The notes below the pieces were generated by a model. The model was not told the origin of the DNA and did no database searches. It was given only the letters and a program-made list of their open reading frames with translations. The position numbers were made by a program, and so were the translations under genes. A stretch of DNA of 64,000 nt from Roseimicrobium gellanilyticum (GTDB lineage: Bacteria > Verrucomicrobiota > Verrucomicrobiia > Verrucomicrobiales > Verrucomicrobiaceae): contig NZ_QNRR01000003.1 of the NCBI RefSeq assembly GCF_003315205.1, positions 585,031 to 649,030 of the forward strand, given 5' to 3'. The first letter of the stretch is position 1, and each line of letters opens with the position of its first letter. Below, piece by piece: positions 42,642 through 51,587 of this stretch.

Positions 42642-43451
42642 ATGCCTGCGAACATGAGTCCTGTTTCCATCGTCCTTCCCGCGTACAACGAGGAGAAGGA
42701 CCTGCCCCTCCTGCTTGAGCGCCTGCAAAAGACCATGTCTGCCACCGGCCGCCCCTACCGCATCGTGGTCGTGGATGATGGCTCCGCCGATCGCACGGCG
42801 GAGATTGCTGAAGAAGCAGCGAAGCGCATGCCTGTGCATCTCGTCCGCCATCCGAAGAACCAGGGTTTGGGCCGCGCCATCCAGACCGGACTCACCGAGG
42901 CACGCCAGTTCGGCGGCTTCATCGTGACCATGGATGCGGACAACTCACATGACCCCTGCTACATCGACCAGATGGTGCGCGTGCTCGAAGAGCAGCCCGT
43001 GGATGTGGTGATTGCCTCCCGCTACCAGCGCGGCAGCGTCATCAAGGGCGTGCCCTACTACCGCCAGGTGCTGAGCCTTGGATGCTTCGTGATGATGAAG
43101 TCCATCCTTCCGTTCCGCAACGTGCGCGACTATTCCACCGGCTTCCGCGTGTACCGCGCCTCCGTCATCAGCCGCCTCGTGCAGCAGTTTGGCGATCAGC
43201 TCGTGGAAGTCTCCGGATTCGCCTGCATGCTGGAACTGCTGGCCAAGCTCCGCATCATCGGCGCGAAGGCCGTGGAAATCCCGTACACACTCCGCTACGA
43301 CCAGAAGGCAGGTGTGAGCAAGTTGCGCCTCTTCCGCACGCTCCGCCAGTACTGGACGGTGGTGAGCAAGTTCCGCACAGCCGCCAGCGCCGGCATCGTC
43401 ATCGGCGGTTCTCCAAGCCGCAAGCTCGCCACCATGGGTGCGAGGCCCTGA
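42642..43451 (+). CDS. Family 2 glycosyltransferase, DPM1-like
   Basis: A 269-residue GT-A fold enzyme. It has VSIVLPAYNEEKDLP, VVVDDGSADRT and MDADNSHDP (the metal-binding DxD), with the acceptor segment RDYSTGFRVYRA. It lacks C-terminal TM helices, as in dolichyl-phosphate mannose synthase-like soluble types, so polyprenyl-phosphate is the likely acceptor (inference). It lies between the NodB deacetylase and the FAD oxidoreductase. The start could be the ATG at 42654 instead. Confidence 0.85.
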   Translation: MPANMSPVSIVLPAYNEEKDLPLLLERLQKTMSATGRPYRIVVVDDGSADRTAEIAEEAAKRMPVHLVRHPKNQGLGRAIQTGLTEARQFGGFIVTMDADNSHDPCYIDQMVRVLEEQPVDVVIASRYQRGSVIKGVPYYRQVLSLGCFVMMKSILPFRNVRDYSTGFRVYRASVISRLVQQFGDQLVEVSGFACMLELLAKLRIIGAKAVEIPYTLRYDQKAGVSKLRLFRTLRQYWTVVSKFRTAASAGIVIGGSPSRKLATMGARP

Positions 43452-43576
43452 ACCCGAGCGACGCTGCGTTCCGTCTTTTTACCCTGAGTTATACCTGAGC
43501 ACACAGCCGCCGTCCGGACCCTGCCGGATGGCGGCTTCAAGTTGCCAATGTTCTCAACCCACAGACATTTCCGCAC

Positions 43577-44965
43577 ATGACTGCCAACCACTCACTCAGC
43601 ACCACCGGCAAGCATCACAGCTCGCACACGAACGTGGCCGTGATTGGTGGAGGCATCTCTGGACTGACCTCCGCCTTCCGCCTGGCCCAGTCCGGCAGGA
43701 AGGTGACGCTCTACGAAGGCAGTGGCCAGCTCGGCGGCCTGGGCACCTTCTTCAAGCATGAGGGACGCACCTTTGAAAAGTTCTACCACTGCATGTTGCC
43801 CAGTGACGGACCGCTCCTCGCGCTGCTCGAAGATCTGAAGCTGCGTGACGACACCTACTGGAAGCCAACCACCTTCGGCTACTGGCATGACTCCAAGGTG
43901 CTGCCTCTGAACAAGCCGGTGGACCTGCTGAAATTTTCTCCACTCAGCTTCATCGACCGCCTGCGCGTGGGCTTCACGGGCGTGTACGGCCGCATGGTGT
44001 CGGACAAGGGCCTGGATGACATCTCCGCAGTGGACTGGCTCACCAAGCTCTCCGGCAAGAGCGCCTTCAACACCTTCTGGAAGCCCATGCTGCAGGCAAA
44101 GTTTGGCGACCGCTTCGAGCAGGTGCCGGCCTTGTGGTTCTGGTCACGCTTCAACCGCGAAAAAGGCGATGCCAAGGGCGAAGAAAAAGGCTATATCCGC
44201 GGTGGCTACAAGCGCATTGTCGACACTCTCGAAGCACGACTGCGCGCCTTGGGGGTGGATATCCGCATGAATGAACCTGTGGTGAGCGTGGACCTGGATG
44301 CCACGAGCCATCCGGTGCTTGTCACGGAGAACGGAAAGCGACGCTTCGACCGTGTGGTGGTGACCTCCCCCTGGCCCATCTTCCAGAAATCTGCCGGATC
44401 ACATCTGCGCTCGGTGATGCCGGAGATGCGGAAGGAGATCGACTACCAGGGAGTGATCAACTGCCTCCTCTTCCTGCGCCGCCCCCTCACTCCACACTAC
44501 TGGGTCGCCACGCCGCAGGAGCAGTTCCCCTTTGATGGAGCCATCGAGAGCTCCACTCTCACGGAGGAAGGTGACCGCGGGAAAGGCCGCCACCTCGTGT
44601 ATCTCACGAAGTATCTCCACCGCACAGACGCTCGCATGGCGGAGTCTGAGGATGTCATCGCCACGCGCTGGTGGGCTTCGCTGAAACAAGTGTTCCCAGA
44701 TCTGCGCGATGAGGATCTGGAGACGCGCTTCGTCTTCAAAGCGCCCTTCGTGGAGCCCATCTTCACGAAAGGCTATCTGAAGCAACGGCCGCCCGAGTCA
44801 CTCGTTCCGGGCCGCATCTATCTCTCCACGACAGCCCAGCTTTACCCGACGGTCACCGCATGGAATGGCGCCGTGGGACAGGCCAACCGCACCATTGAGA
44901 TCATGGAGGCGGATGAGAAGGCTGGCGCCACTACTGCGGTCAGTGTGGAGATGCTGGCGGCGTGA
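43577..44965 (+). CDS. FAD-dependent amine-oxidase-like oxidoreductase
   Basis: A 462-residue flavoprotein. The FAD-binding motif is VAVIGGGISGLTSAFRLAQ with YEGSGQLGGLGTFF, as in protoporphyrinogen oxidase, phytoene desaturase and UDP-galactopyranose mutase relatives. RGGYKRIVDTLEARLRALG and a final GRIYLSTTAQLYPTVTAWNGA complete the core. With the adjacent deacetylase and GT2 it forms a putative glycan- or glycolipid-modifying cluster. The actual reaction is unknown. Confidence 0.82.
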   Translation: MTANHSLSTTGKHHSSHTNVAVIGGGISGLTSAFRLAQSGRKVTLYEGSGQLGGLGTFFKHEGRTFEKFYHCMLPSDGPLLALLEDLKLRDDTYWKPTTFGYWHDSKVLPLNKPVDLLKFSPLSFIDRLRVGFTGVYGRMVSDKGLDDISAVDWLTKLSGKSAFNTFWKPMLQAKFGDRFEQVPALWFWSRFNREKGDAKGEEKGYIRGGYKRIVDTLEARLRALGVDIRMNEPVVSVDLDATSHPVLVTENGKRRFDRVVVTSPWPIFQKSAGSHLRSVMPEMRKEIDYQGVINCLLFLRRPLTPHYWVATPQEQFPFDGAIESSTLTEEGDRGKGRHLVYLTKYLHRTDARMAESEDVIATRWWASLKQVFPDLRDEDLETRFVFKAPFVEPIFTKGYLKQRPPESLVPGRIYLSTTAQLYPTVTAWNGAVGQANRTIEIMEADEKAGATTAVSVEMLAA

Positions 44966-44983
44966 GTCTACCTTGGTGGGGGC

Positions 44984-46192
44984 CTACTTCGCCATCTCCT
45001 CCTCGATCGTTCCAATCGTCTTCACCGCGCTCTCCTTCAGTTTCTTGGAGCCGTTGCCCTCTGCCATCGAGCGCAACGCAGGCAGCACACGATCCGTGAA
45101 AAGCTTCCTCATCTGCTCATACTCGTACTCGGTCACCGCGCCGCCGTAGCCGGCATCAGGGTTGAGACGCGAGGCCGCAACCGTCAATTCCATGGCATCC
45201 AGACGGTGCGTTTCATCACCTTCACTGAGAAGGGGTGTAATGGCCTGCAAGCCGGGGAGACCCATATACGCCAGGGGATAAAGGAGAAGCGTCCTGTTGG
45301 GTTCCGCACTCTTCTGGATGGAAGCCACCATCAAAGGAATGGCCGGCACATACCTGGCCTCCCTGAGACCTGCCACGCACGCCTCGTAAATCTCCTTTTT
45401 CTCTGGAGGCAGAGCGCTCACACTGTCCACATGCTCCCTCACGTAGGCGAGATACAACGGAGCGAGCGCCAGGAAATGCGTGTCGGGAATCCAGCCCTTG
45501 GATTGCATCTTGATCAGGGAGTCCTTGTCGGAGCGATTGCGACTCTCCGCCGAGACGAAACCGGCATATTCTTCCGGCGTGATGACGCATGCCAGTGCCT
45601 GGAGTGCCCAGTTTACCCTCTGCCAGTCCTGATGGGTCCTGATGTAGTCCATCAGCGGCTTGCGAAAATGCCGTGGTTGCAGCGCCTTGGTTCCGGCGTG
45701 AGAAGTCTTCACGGCGCCAGTGGCGGTGTATAGGTCTCCCTCTGTCTGGATCATATGCAGAGCGGTGGCCTGCGTCATGAGACGGTGGACGTACAGCATG
45801 AGCGGCTCGTGCGCCCCATCCCAAACGTCCTTCGAGATTTTGGTTCTGCCCTTGTCCGTGATCAGCAACTCGCTGTCCGGCGCATGCAGACGGGGTATCT
45901 TCTCCGAAGGCGGTCGATTGAAGAAATCCACGGCATGCGCTGCGACACGAATCACCTCGATTTCTTCCGGTGAAAGGGTGGTCTTGTGCTCCGCGAATTC
46001 CTTCTCTCCTACCTGCACGCGCACCACGGTATCTCCCGACTGTAGGATCTGGATGGTGGCGTGGGAATACTGCATGTACCCGCCAGACTGCTTGTAATCC
46101 AGGAACATGCCTTCCTCCTTAATCTGCGCCTGACCACAGGCGTGCCAGAAGAGAACAAGCGAGAGAGTGAGGATCCGCAGCAGCGTGTTCAT
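44984..46192 (-). CDS. Exported hypothetical protein with HEAT-like C-terminal half
   Basis: A 402-residue protein with an N-terminal signal segment (LLRILTLSLVLFWHACGQAQ; the Cys is not in a good lipobox). The first ~120 residues are beta-rich (ILQSGDTVVRVQVGEKEF). The rest is helical with repeated short segments reminiscent of HEAT repeats (MVASIQKSAEPNRTLLLYPL, LQAITPLLSEG). No catalytic motif is visible. It lies downstream of the PVC-type cytochrome gene on the same strand, but a terminator separates them. Confidence 0.6.
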   Translation of the reverse strand: MNTLLRILTLSLVLFWHACGQAQIKEEGMFLDYKQSGGYMQYSHATIQILQSGDTVVRVQVGEKEFAEHKTTLSPEEIEVIRVAAHAVDFFNRPPSEKIPRLHAPDSELLITDKGRTKISKDVWDGAHEPLMLYVHRLMTQATALHMIQTEGDLYTATGAVKTSHAGTKALQPRHFRKPLMDYIRTHQDWQRVNWALQALACVITPEEYAGFVSAESRNRSDKDSLIKMQSKGWIPDTHFLALAPLYLAYVREHVDSVSALPPEKKEIYEACVAGLREARYVPAIPLMVASIQKSAEPNRTLLLYPLAYMGLPGLQAITPLLSEGDETHRLDAMELTVAASRLNPDAGYGGAVTEYEYEQMRKLFTDRVLPALRSMAEGNGSKKLKESAVKTIGTIEEEMAK

Positions 46193-46273
46193 CGGAAGGT
46201 ATGCCGTTCCAACCAGCGTGGCCCAGCTAACACCTGCGTTCTGTAAAATGAAAGTAAAGGCACGGATCTGGAC

Positions 46274-46304
46274 AAAAAAGGAATACCACCCGTGGTGGCA
46301 TTCC
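46274..46304 (-). terminator. Rho-independent terminator after the PVC-type cytochrome gene
   Basis: On the minus strand, GGAATGCCACC, a three-base loop and GGTGGTATTCC form an 11-bp stem (one mismatch) followed by six T. Confidence 0.85.
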
Positions 46305-46347
46305 TTGCAGCAGTTCCGGAAGCCCTGTGTCCGATGGGGCTAGCTCA

Positions 46348-49300
46348 TCACGGCTTCATCAGCCACGCAAAGAGGTCGCGCAGGTCTGCATCGCTCAATC
46401 CGGCAAGCAGACCTTCCGGCATGAGGGAGATGGGAGAAGCTTCCAAGCTCTCCACGTCCTCGGCTCGTGCCGTGTGACGCTGCCCGGCAATATCCCGCAG
46501 CGAGATGCCGCCGGCGTCCTGCTTGTCCAGAATGCCCATGAGCACCTGACCGCCTTTGATCTTGGCCACATAGGCGCCAAAGCCTTCACGAATCTCCATG
46601 CTCGGAGCGATGGTGGACGTGAGCCAGAACTCGGGATTGGTCCGCTCATAGCCGGTGAGGTCAGGGCCAACCTTGCCGCCTTCGTTGAAGAGGGTGTGGC
46701 AGATGGCGCAGCGCTGGGTGAAGAGCAGCTTTCCTTTCTCAAGATTTCCCGTCCCGCCACCGCGAAGGGCGGTCTTGATGCGTTCCATCTCGGCTTGTTT
46801 CTGCGCATCGCTGAGTGTGCTGTTCTTTTGAGGCCAGTGCTTCTCGATGCGTGCCGCGAGCTCCTTATCACCGTAGGAGAGCATCTGTCGCACGATGTCC
46901 GGCGATACCTGCTCAGACTTGATGTGCCACTGATCCACTTCATTGAGAAAATAGCCCACCCACTCCTTGCGGCTGGCGAGCATGCGGTGCGCGGCATCGC
47001 GCAGCGTGGCATCACCAGCATAGCGGCCTTCATATCCCTTGATTACCGCTTCCGCGAGACGCTTCTCTTCGAAGCGCGCCGCGACAGGCAGCACGGCCTT
47101 CTTCAAGCCGATGTCTCCAGGACCGGAGAGTACCTTCAGGAAGGCAGGCACGGCTTCCTTGGAACCTGACTCCGCGAGCGCAGTGACAAGAGCCGCGCGC
47201 TTCGCAGACGGCGCCTTGATGTCCGCTACAATGGCGGCGGCTTTCTTCGCGGCCTCAGCATTGCCGGTCTTTACTGCCAGGCCGAGGTCCGAATCGAGGC
47301 GGCTCTTGATGAAGGCCGCCAGCGGGGTGGCCAGAGCTTCTGGCAGTTCAGGAATCTTGCCGCCCTCAAAAGCAGCGGCGATGCCTTCGATGACCAGAGC
47401 CTGATCATCCGGACGCTTGGCCAGCGCGAGCAGCTTCGCGCACGCATCATAGTTCTCCTTGCCACCGGCCATGGCCCACCGTTTCGCCAGCATCTGGATG
47501 CCATAGGCTCGCGCAAGCTTCATCTCCCACGCCGCCGGATCCGAAAAGAAGGTGAGCAAAGCCTCGCGATCACCCTCTGCCTTATCCTCGATGGCCCACC
47601 AGAGGATGAGCGGGATGCGCTGGTCTGCGAGGTCCGCATCGCGTGACATCATGACTTTTACAATGGGCAACGAAGACTCCGCCGGGAGCCTCTTCGCACT
47701 GCACAGGATCTGCGTGCGTACTTCCGGCTGGTCTTCGCGAGCCGCGAGTTCCTTGATCGAGGCCACCACCTGCGTGCTGGCGGTGCCCGTATCACCCACG
47801 CACTTCACCACCCAGCGGCGCACATAGGGATCCGGATGCTTCAGGAGGTCCGTCGCGAGCTCATCCGTGAAACCGCCGAGCATGTGCAGCGCCTGAAGAG
47901 CATCAATCGCATGCAGATTCTTTTCAGCACGCGCCAGCTTTTCAAGCTCCGGTAGAGCGCTCTTTTGATCGCGCCATGCCAACTCCAGTGCAGCCTGACG
48001 ACGCCACCACTTGGCGGGATGTCCCAGCAGCGTGATGAGTTCTGCTGTGGGCGCCTTGTGGAGATCAAAGGGCTTCAAAGCAGGCTTCTTGTCCGCAGGG
48101 CGCACACGGTAGATGCGGCCATCCTTCTTGCTCCAGTCATCCACCGGGCGAACGTGACTGAGGCGCGTGTCATACCAGTCCGCCAGCCACACACAACCGT
48201 CCGGCCCCACCTTGGCATCCACGGGGCGGAACCACCGGTCCGTGCTGATGAGCAGTGGGGCATCATCTTCCACACGGAAGGTGCTCGTGTCAGCGATGCG
48301 GCGGCTCGCGTAGCACATGTTCTGCAGCGAGTTTCCCGCGATGATGCGGCCTCCCAGAGTATCGGCCATGAGGTCCCCATCATAGATGCAGAAGGTCTGG
48401 GAGAAGCGCTTGCCATCGCTCTTGGTGACCATGTGGTCGAAAAATCCGAACGCGTAGGGATTCAGTGCCGGTCCGTGCTTGCCGAAGTTCTTGGAGCCGC
48501 TCATGCCCTGATCGTAGTGCATGCCTCGCTGCGACCCGTTCGTGCCGCTGAAGACACGGCCCTGGGCATCGATCTCCGTGCTGAAGGTGTTGCCGCCACC
48601 TTCGGCATATACTTCGAATACCGTCGTCTTCGGATGATAGCGCCAGATGTGCTGGCCTTCGAACTTCACATTCTTGGAAACCTTGCTGGAGACATTCCCC
48701 TTCGTGGTGCTGCCATTGGCCCCGTAGAGCCAGCCATCCGGACCGAACTGGATGCTGTTTGCCACGGCATGCGTGTCTTCCAGGCCAAAGCCCTTCAGCG
48801 CGACCTCAGGATCTGCGTCCGGCACATCATCCTCATTCGCGTCGGGGTAGAAGAGCAGGTACGGCGGGTTCATCACCCAGATGCCGCCGGCACCTTTGAT
48901 GGCGGCGGTGGCAATGTTCAGTCCCTCAATCACCGTCTTATGACTGTCGAGTGAGCCATCGCCGTCCGTGTCCTCGAGCACGACGATCTTGTCCGCACCC
49001 TTTTCACCCTTCGGTGGCGGCTCAGGAACCTTGTCGAAGACGGCACGCAGGTGCTGGTCATACTTCAGGATCTTCAGGCCTGCTGGGAACTGGTACTGAC
49101 GGTACAAGGTGACCCAAAGGCGACCACGAGAATCCCAGGACATGTACAGCGGCTGCTCAACCGCGGGCTCGGAGGCCATGAGGTCTATGGCGAAACCGTC
49201 ACGCATCTTGAAGGTTTCCAGCGCGTCCTTCGGTGCCTTGGGAGGCGTGTCATCGCGAAGCGTGCCGCGCCCCTGAAACTCCTGCATGATCTTCTTCACT

Positions 49301-49389
49301 TCGTCATTGCCCGCGGGAGCAGCTTCCTGAGCGCTTAAAAAGGTAGCAAGACCGAGCAAGGTCAGGCTGGGAAGGACAGTACGGAACAT
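46348..49389 (-). CDS. PVC-type heme-binding (CxxCH) membrane-bound dehydrogenase-like protein
   Basis: A 1013-residue exported protein: signal peptide to ~20; a seven-bladed-propeller dehydrogenase region (~55-430; FKMRDGFAIDLMASEPAVEQPLYMSWD..., GPDGWLYGANGS, NPYAFGFFDHM); HEAT-type helical repeats (~440-830); and a C-terminal cytochrome c module with CAICH at 894-898 and a possible axial Met in SPISLMPEG. This architecture is characteristic of the Planctomycetes-Verrucomicrobia group and is thought to serve in sugar or polysaccharide oxidation; the substrate is unknown. It has its own terminator and no clear operon partner. Confidence 0.92.
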   Translation of the reverse strand: MFRTVLPSLTLLGLATFLSAQEAAPAGNDEVKKIMQEFQGRGTLRDDTPPKAPKDALETFKMRDGFAIDLMASEPAVEQPLYMSWDSRGRLWVTLYRQYQFPAGLKILKYDQHLRAVFDKVPEPPPKGEKGADKIVVLEDTDGDGSLDSHKTVIEGLNIATAAIKGAGGIWVMNPPYLLFYPDANEDDVPDADPEVALKGFGLEDTHAVANSIQFGPDGWLYGANGSTTKGNVSSKVSKNVKFEGQHIWRYHPKTTVFEVYAEGGGNTFSTEIDAQGRVFSGTNGSQRGMHYDQGMSGSKNFGKHGPALNPYAFGFFDHMVTKSDGKRFSQTFCIYDGDLMADTLGGRIIAGNSLQNMCYASRRIADTSTFRVEDDAPLLISTDRWFRPVDAKVGPDGCVWLADWYDTRLSHVRPVDDWSKKDGRIYRVRPADKKPALKPFDLHKAPTAELITLLGHPAKWWRRQAALELAWRDQKSALPELEKLARAEKNLHAIDALQALHMLGGFTDELATDLLKHPDPYVRRWVVKCVGDTGTASTQVVASIKELAAREDQPEVRTQILCSAKRLPAESSLPIVKVMMSRDADLADQRIPLILWWAIEDKAEGDREALLTFFSDPAAWEMKLARAYGIQMLAKRWAMAGGKENYDACAKLLALAKRPDDQALVIEGIAAAFEGGKIPELPEALATPLAAFIKSRLDSDLGLAVKTGNAEAAKKAAAIVADIKAPSAKRAALVTALAESGSKEAVPAFLKVLSGPGDIGLKKAVLPVAARFEEKRLAEAVIKGYEGRYAGDATLRDAAHRMLASRKEWVGYFLNEVDQWHIKSEQVSPDIVRQMLSYGDKELAARIEKHWPQKNSTLSDAQKQAEMERIKTALRGGGTGNLEKGKLLFTQRCAICHTLFNEGGKVGPDLTGYERTNPEFWLTSTIAPSMEIREGFGAYVAKIKGGQVLMGILDKQDAGGISLRDIAGQRHTARAEDVESLEASPISLMPEGLLAGLSDADLRDLFAWLMKP

Positions 49390-49689
49390 GGTGCGGGTAC
49401 GGTGAGGATCGTGGTGATGTTGCGCGGTGAGGGGCAGGGATGGGTACGCGGAGATGGTCCGGGGTTCCCACCCGATGGTGACGGGTGGTGATACGAAAAT
49501 GCGGGCGGCTCACACGAACGCCCTCTCCGGGCGACCCGTCTATGTCGCAGCAATTTCTGAATGAGGCACAACCGCCCTCGTGAGGGCGAACGATGATGCG
49601 TTGCCCGGTGGCACCAGCACGGGATCACCTTAAGCAAATTCTGCATAGCAGGCCCCCGGGTTAGCACCGATTGTTTCTACACTCCGCAA
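49390..49689. other. Gene-free region between divergent genes
   Basis: It contains two hairpins: CCACCCG/CGGGTGG near 49468-49488 and CGCCCTC/GAGGGCG at 49573-49588. The promoters of both flanking genes must lie here but were not identified. No gene is seen. Confidence 0.4.
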
Positions 49690-51540
49690 ATGGCCGACGC
49701 ACCAAGCCCCTCACCTTCCAGGATGCGTCACTGGTGGACGTGGCTGATCATCATTTCGCCAGCGGTGGTGCTGCTCACGCAGATGGTGCCTCTTCTGGTG
49801 TCCATCCCCTGCCTGGATTCCTGGTCCTTCGTACAGCAATACCGTGAGCTCATGGAGGACAGGTACAGTTGGGAGAAGTTCTTTGCCCCCAACTACGTGC
49901 ACCCGTCGGCCGTCGGCAAGAGCATCTACTTCGGCGTGCTCCACTATCTTGATGGGAACGTGGCGGTGCTGCCGATACTGAGCTGGGTGTTCTCCGCCAT
50001 CATCGCGCTGTGCGTCTACCGCCTCGCACGGCCTTTGTGGCAGGCGGGTTGGTTTCCCGCGACGCTGGCACTCTGCGGGGCCACGGCCATCATCTTCACC
50101 GCAGCACAGGGAGAAGTCTGGTTGTGGGATTTTGTGTTTCAGAACTTCATTCCCGGCACGTGTCTGGCGATTGGCCTGTGGCTGCTGATGGCTCAGCCAC
50201 TCTCGCCATGGAGGGTTCTGATCGCTGCGATCCTGAGCGTCATTTCCATCCACTCCTTCGGAGCAGGATACTTCGTCGCCATCCTCCTTTGCCTTCCCAT
50301 CTGGCACGGCATGCACGGACAGAGCTTCGGCCGGAAAATAGCCTTCACCATCTGCTGGTTGCTGGTGCACGGAGTGATTGCCTACTTCGCCCTGACGGCA
50401 CCCGGAGGTTCGGACAAGGGACCGGATGGTGGAGCCGGACTGGCGGCGATTTTCGATCGACCGGTCATGCGTACACAATTTGTGCTCATCGTGCTGGGTG
50501 GCATGCTGGGCAAGGGCACGGTGATTGAGCCGGAAACACTCTGCGCCATTCTGGGTGGTGCGCTGCTGGCAGTTTTCCTTGTCTCTGTGGGATTTGTCGT
50601 GCGCCACCGAAAGGATCGCGAGCTTACAACCTCCTCATTGCCATGGATCGCATTCAGCCTCTACGGGCTGGGATCCGCCGGACTCATCAGCTTGGGGCGC
50701 ATGCACAACTCGGTGGACAATGCCCTGGATGAGCGCTTCGGCACCTTCAGCGTCTTCTTCATCTTTGGGACGTTGTTGCTCGCAGCGACCGCCTTACGCG
50801 AGATGGCGTTCTCAGGCTCTCCCTGGTTCCCCCATGCGCGACGCGCCGCGGCTCCCGGATTCGCCATCCTCGTGGGCGCGGTCCTAATCAACTGGCACGT
50901 GGGAGTCAATCTGATGCACCTGAAACACAGCCGCATCGATCAGGAACGTGCGCTGCTCACCTTCGCCCGGGTGATGTCGCTTGAGAACAATGAGTGGATG
51001 GATGCCCGCATCACACGCAAATCCTCCTTCGGCCTCTCGTCCTTCCTGGCCGATCAAGGCAAACTCCACGGGGTGGAATTCGCCAAGGACCGGACACTCG
51101 CCTCCTTCAAGGTGGGCAAGAAAACGGGCGGAAAATGGGCCCGCTTCAACCCGCCTATCGACACCCGGGATGGGAAATGGAAGCTCACCGGGCTGGGGGG
51201 CCTGTCCGTGGATGACGTTGCCGACCTCATCCTCATCACCGCCCAGGGCACGACAGGTCCTGAAGAGGTGGTGGCACTCGCCGCCACGCTGATGCCGGCG
51301 ACCTTCTTCGAACGGCGCAAGGAAGTGCGCGCCAATCCCGAGTTTTACGTCGGCTGGTCGCGCACGCTGGAGGACTCTTCACTTCCCAAGGGCGTGGTCA
51401 CGCTGCGCGCCTATGTGTTCGACCAGGACAAGCGTGTCGTGCATCCCATCGAAGGCGTGCATCGCCTGCGTGATGACCAGGCGGGAGCATCCATTGGCGC
51501 CCACCGGCAAAGTGGAGCCCCGGATCGCAAAGAACTGTAG
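49690..51540 (+). CDS. Large polytopic membrane protein with C-terminal soluble domain
   Basis: A 616-residue protein with about 10 TM helices in the first 420 residues, then a ~190-residue extracytoplasmic part (WKLTGLGGLSVDDVADLILI, NPEFYVGWSRTLEDSSL). An Asp-Ser pair in the first loop (IPCLDSWSFVQQYREL) and the helix pattern recall GT-C-type glycosyltransferases or O-antigen-related membrane proteins, but the resemblance is weak. It precedes a secreted beta-helix gene by 48 bp and may be co-transcribed. Confidence 0.6.
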   Translation: MADAPSPSPSRMRHWWTWLIIISPAVVLLTQMVPLLVSIPCLDSWSFVQQYRELMEDRYSWEKFFAPNYVHPSAVGKSIYFGVLHYLDGNVAVLPILSWVFSAIIALCVYRLARPLWQAGWFPATLALCGATAIIFTAAQGEVWLWDFVFQNFIPGTCLAIGLWLLMAQPLSPWRVLIAAILSVISIHSFGAGYFVAILLCLPIWHGMHGQSFGRKIAFTICWLLVHGVIAYFALTAPGGSDKGPDGGAGLAAIFDRPVMRTQFVLIVLGGMLGKGTVIEPETLCAILGGALLAVFLVSVGFVVRHRKDRELTTSSLPWIAFSLYGLGSAGLISLGRMHNSVDNALDERFGTFSVFFIFGTLLLAATALREMAFSGSPWFPHARRAAAPGFAILVGAVLINWHVGVNLMHLKHSRIDQERALLTFARVMSLENNEWMDARITRKSSFGLSSFLADQGKLHGVEFAKDRTLASFKVGKKTGGKWARFNPPIDTRDGKWKLTGLGGLSVDDVADLILITAQGTTGPEEVVALAATLMPATFFERRKEVRANPEFYVGWSRTLEDSSLPKGVVTLRAYVFDQDKRVVHPIEGVHRLRDDQAGASIGAHRQSGAPDRKEL

Positions 51541-51587
51541 CGCGGCAGGATGAAATGCCGGAGCGCAGGCGGCGTATATCTGCCGCC

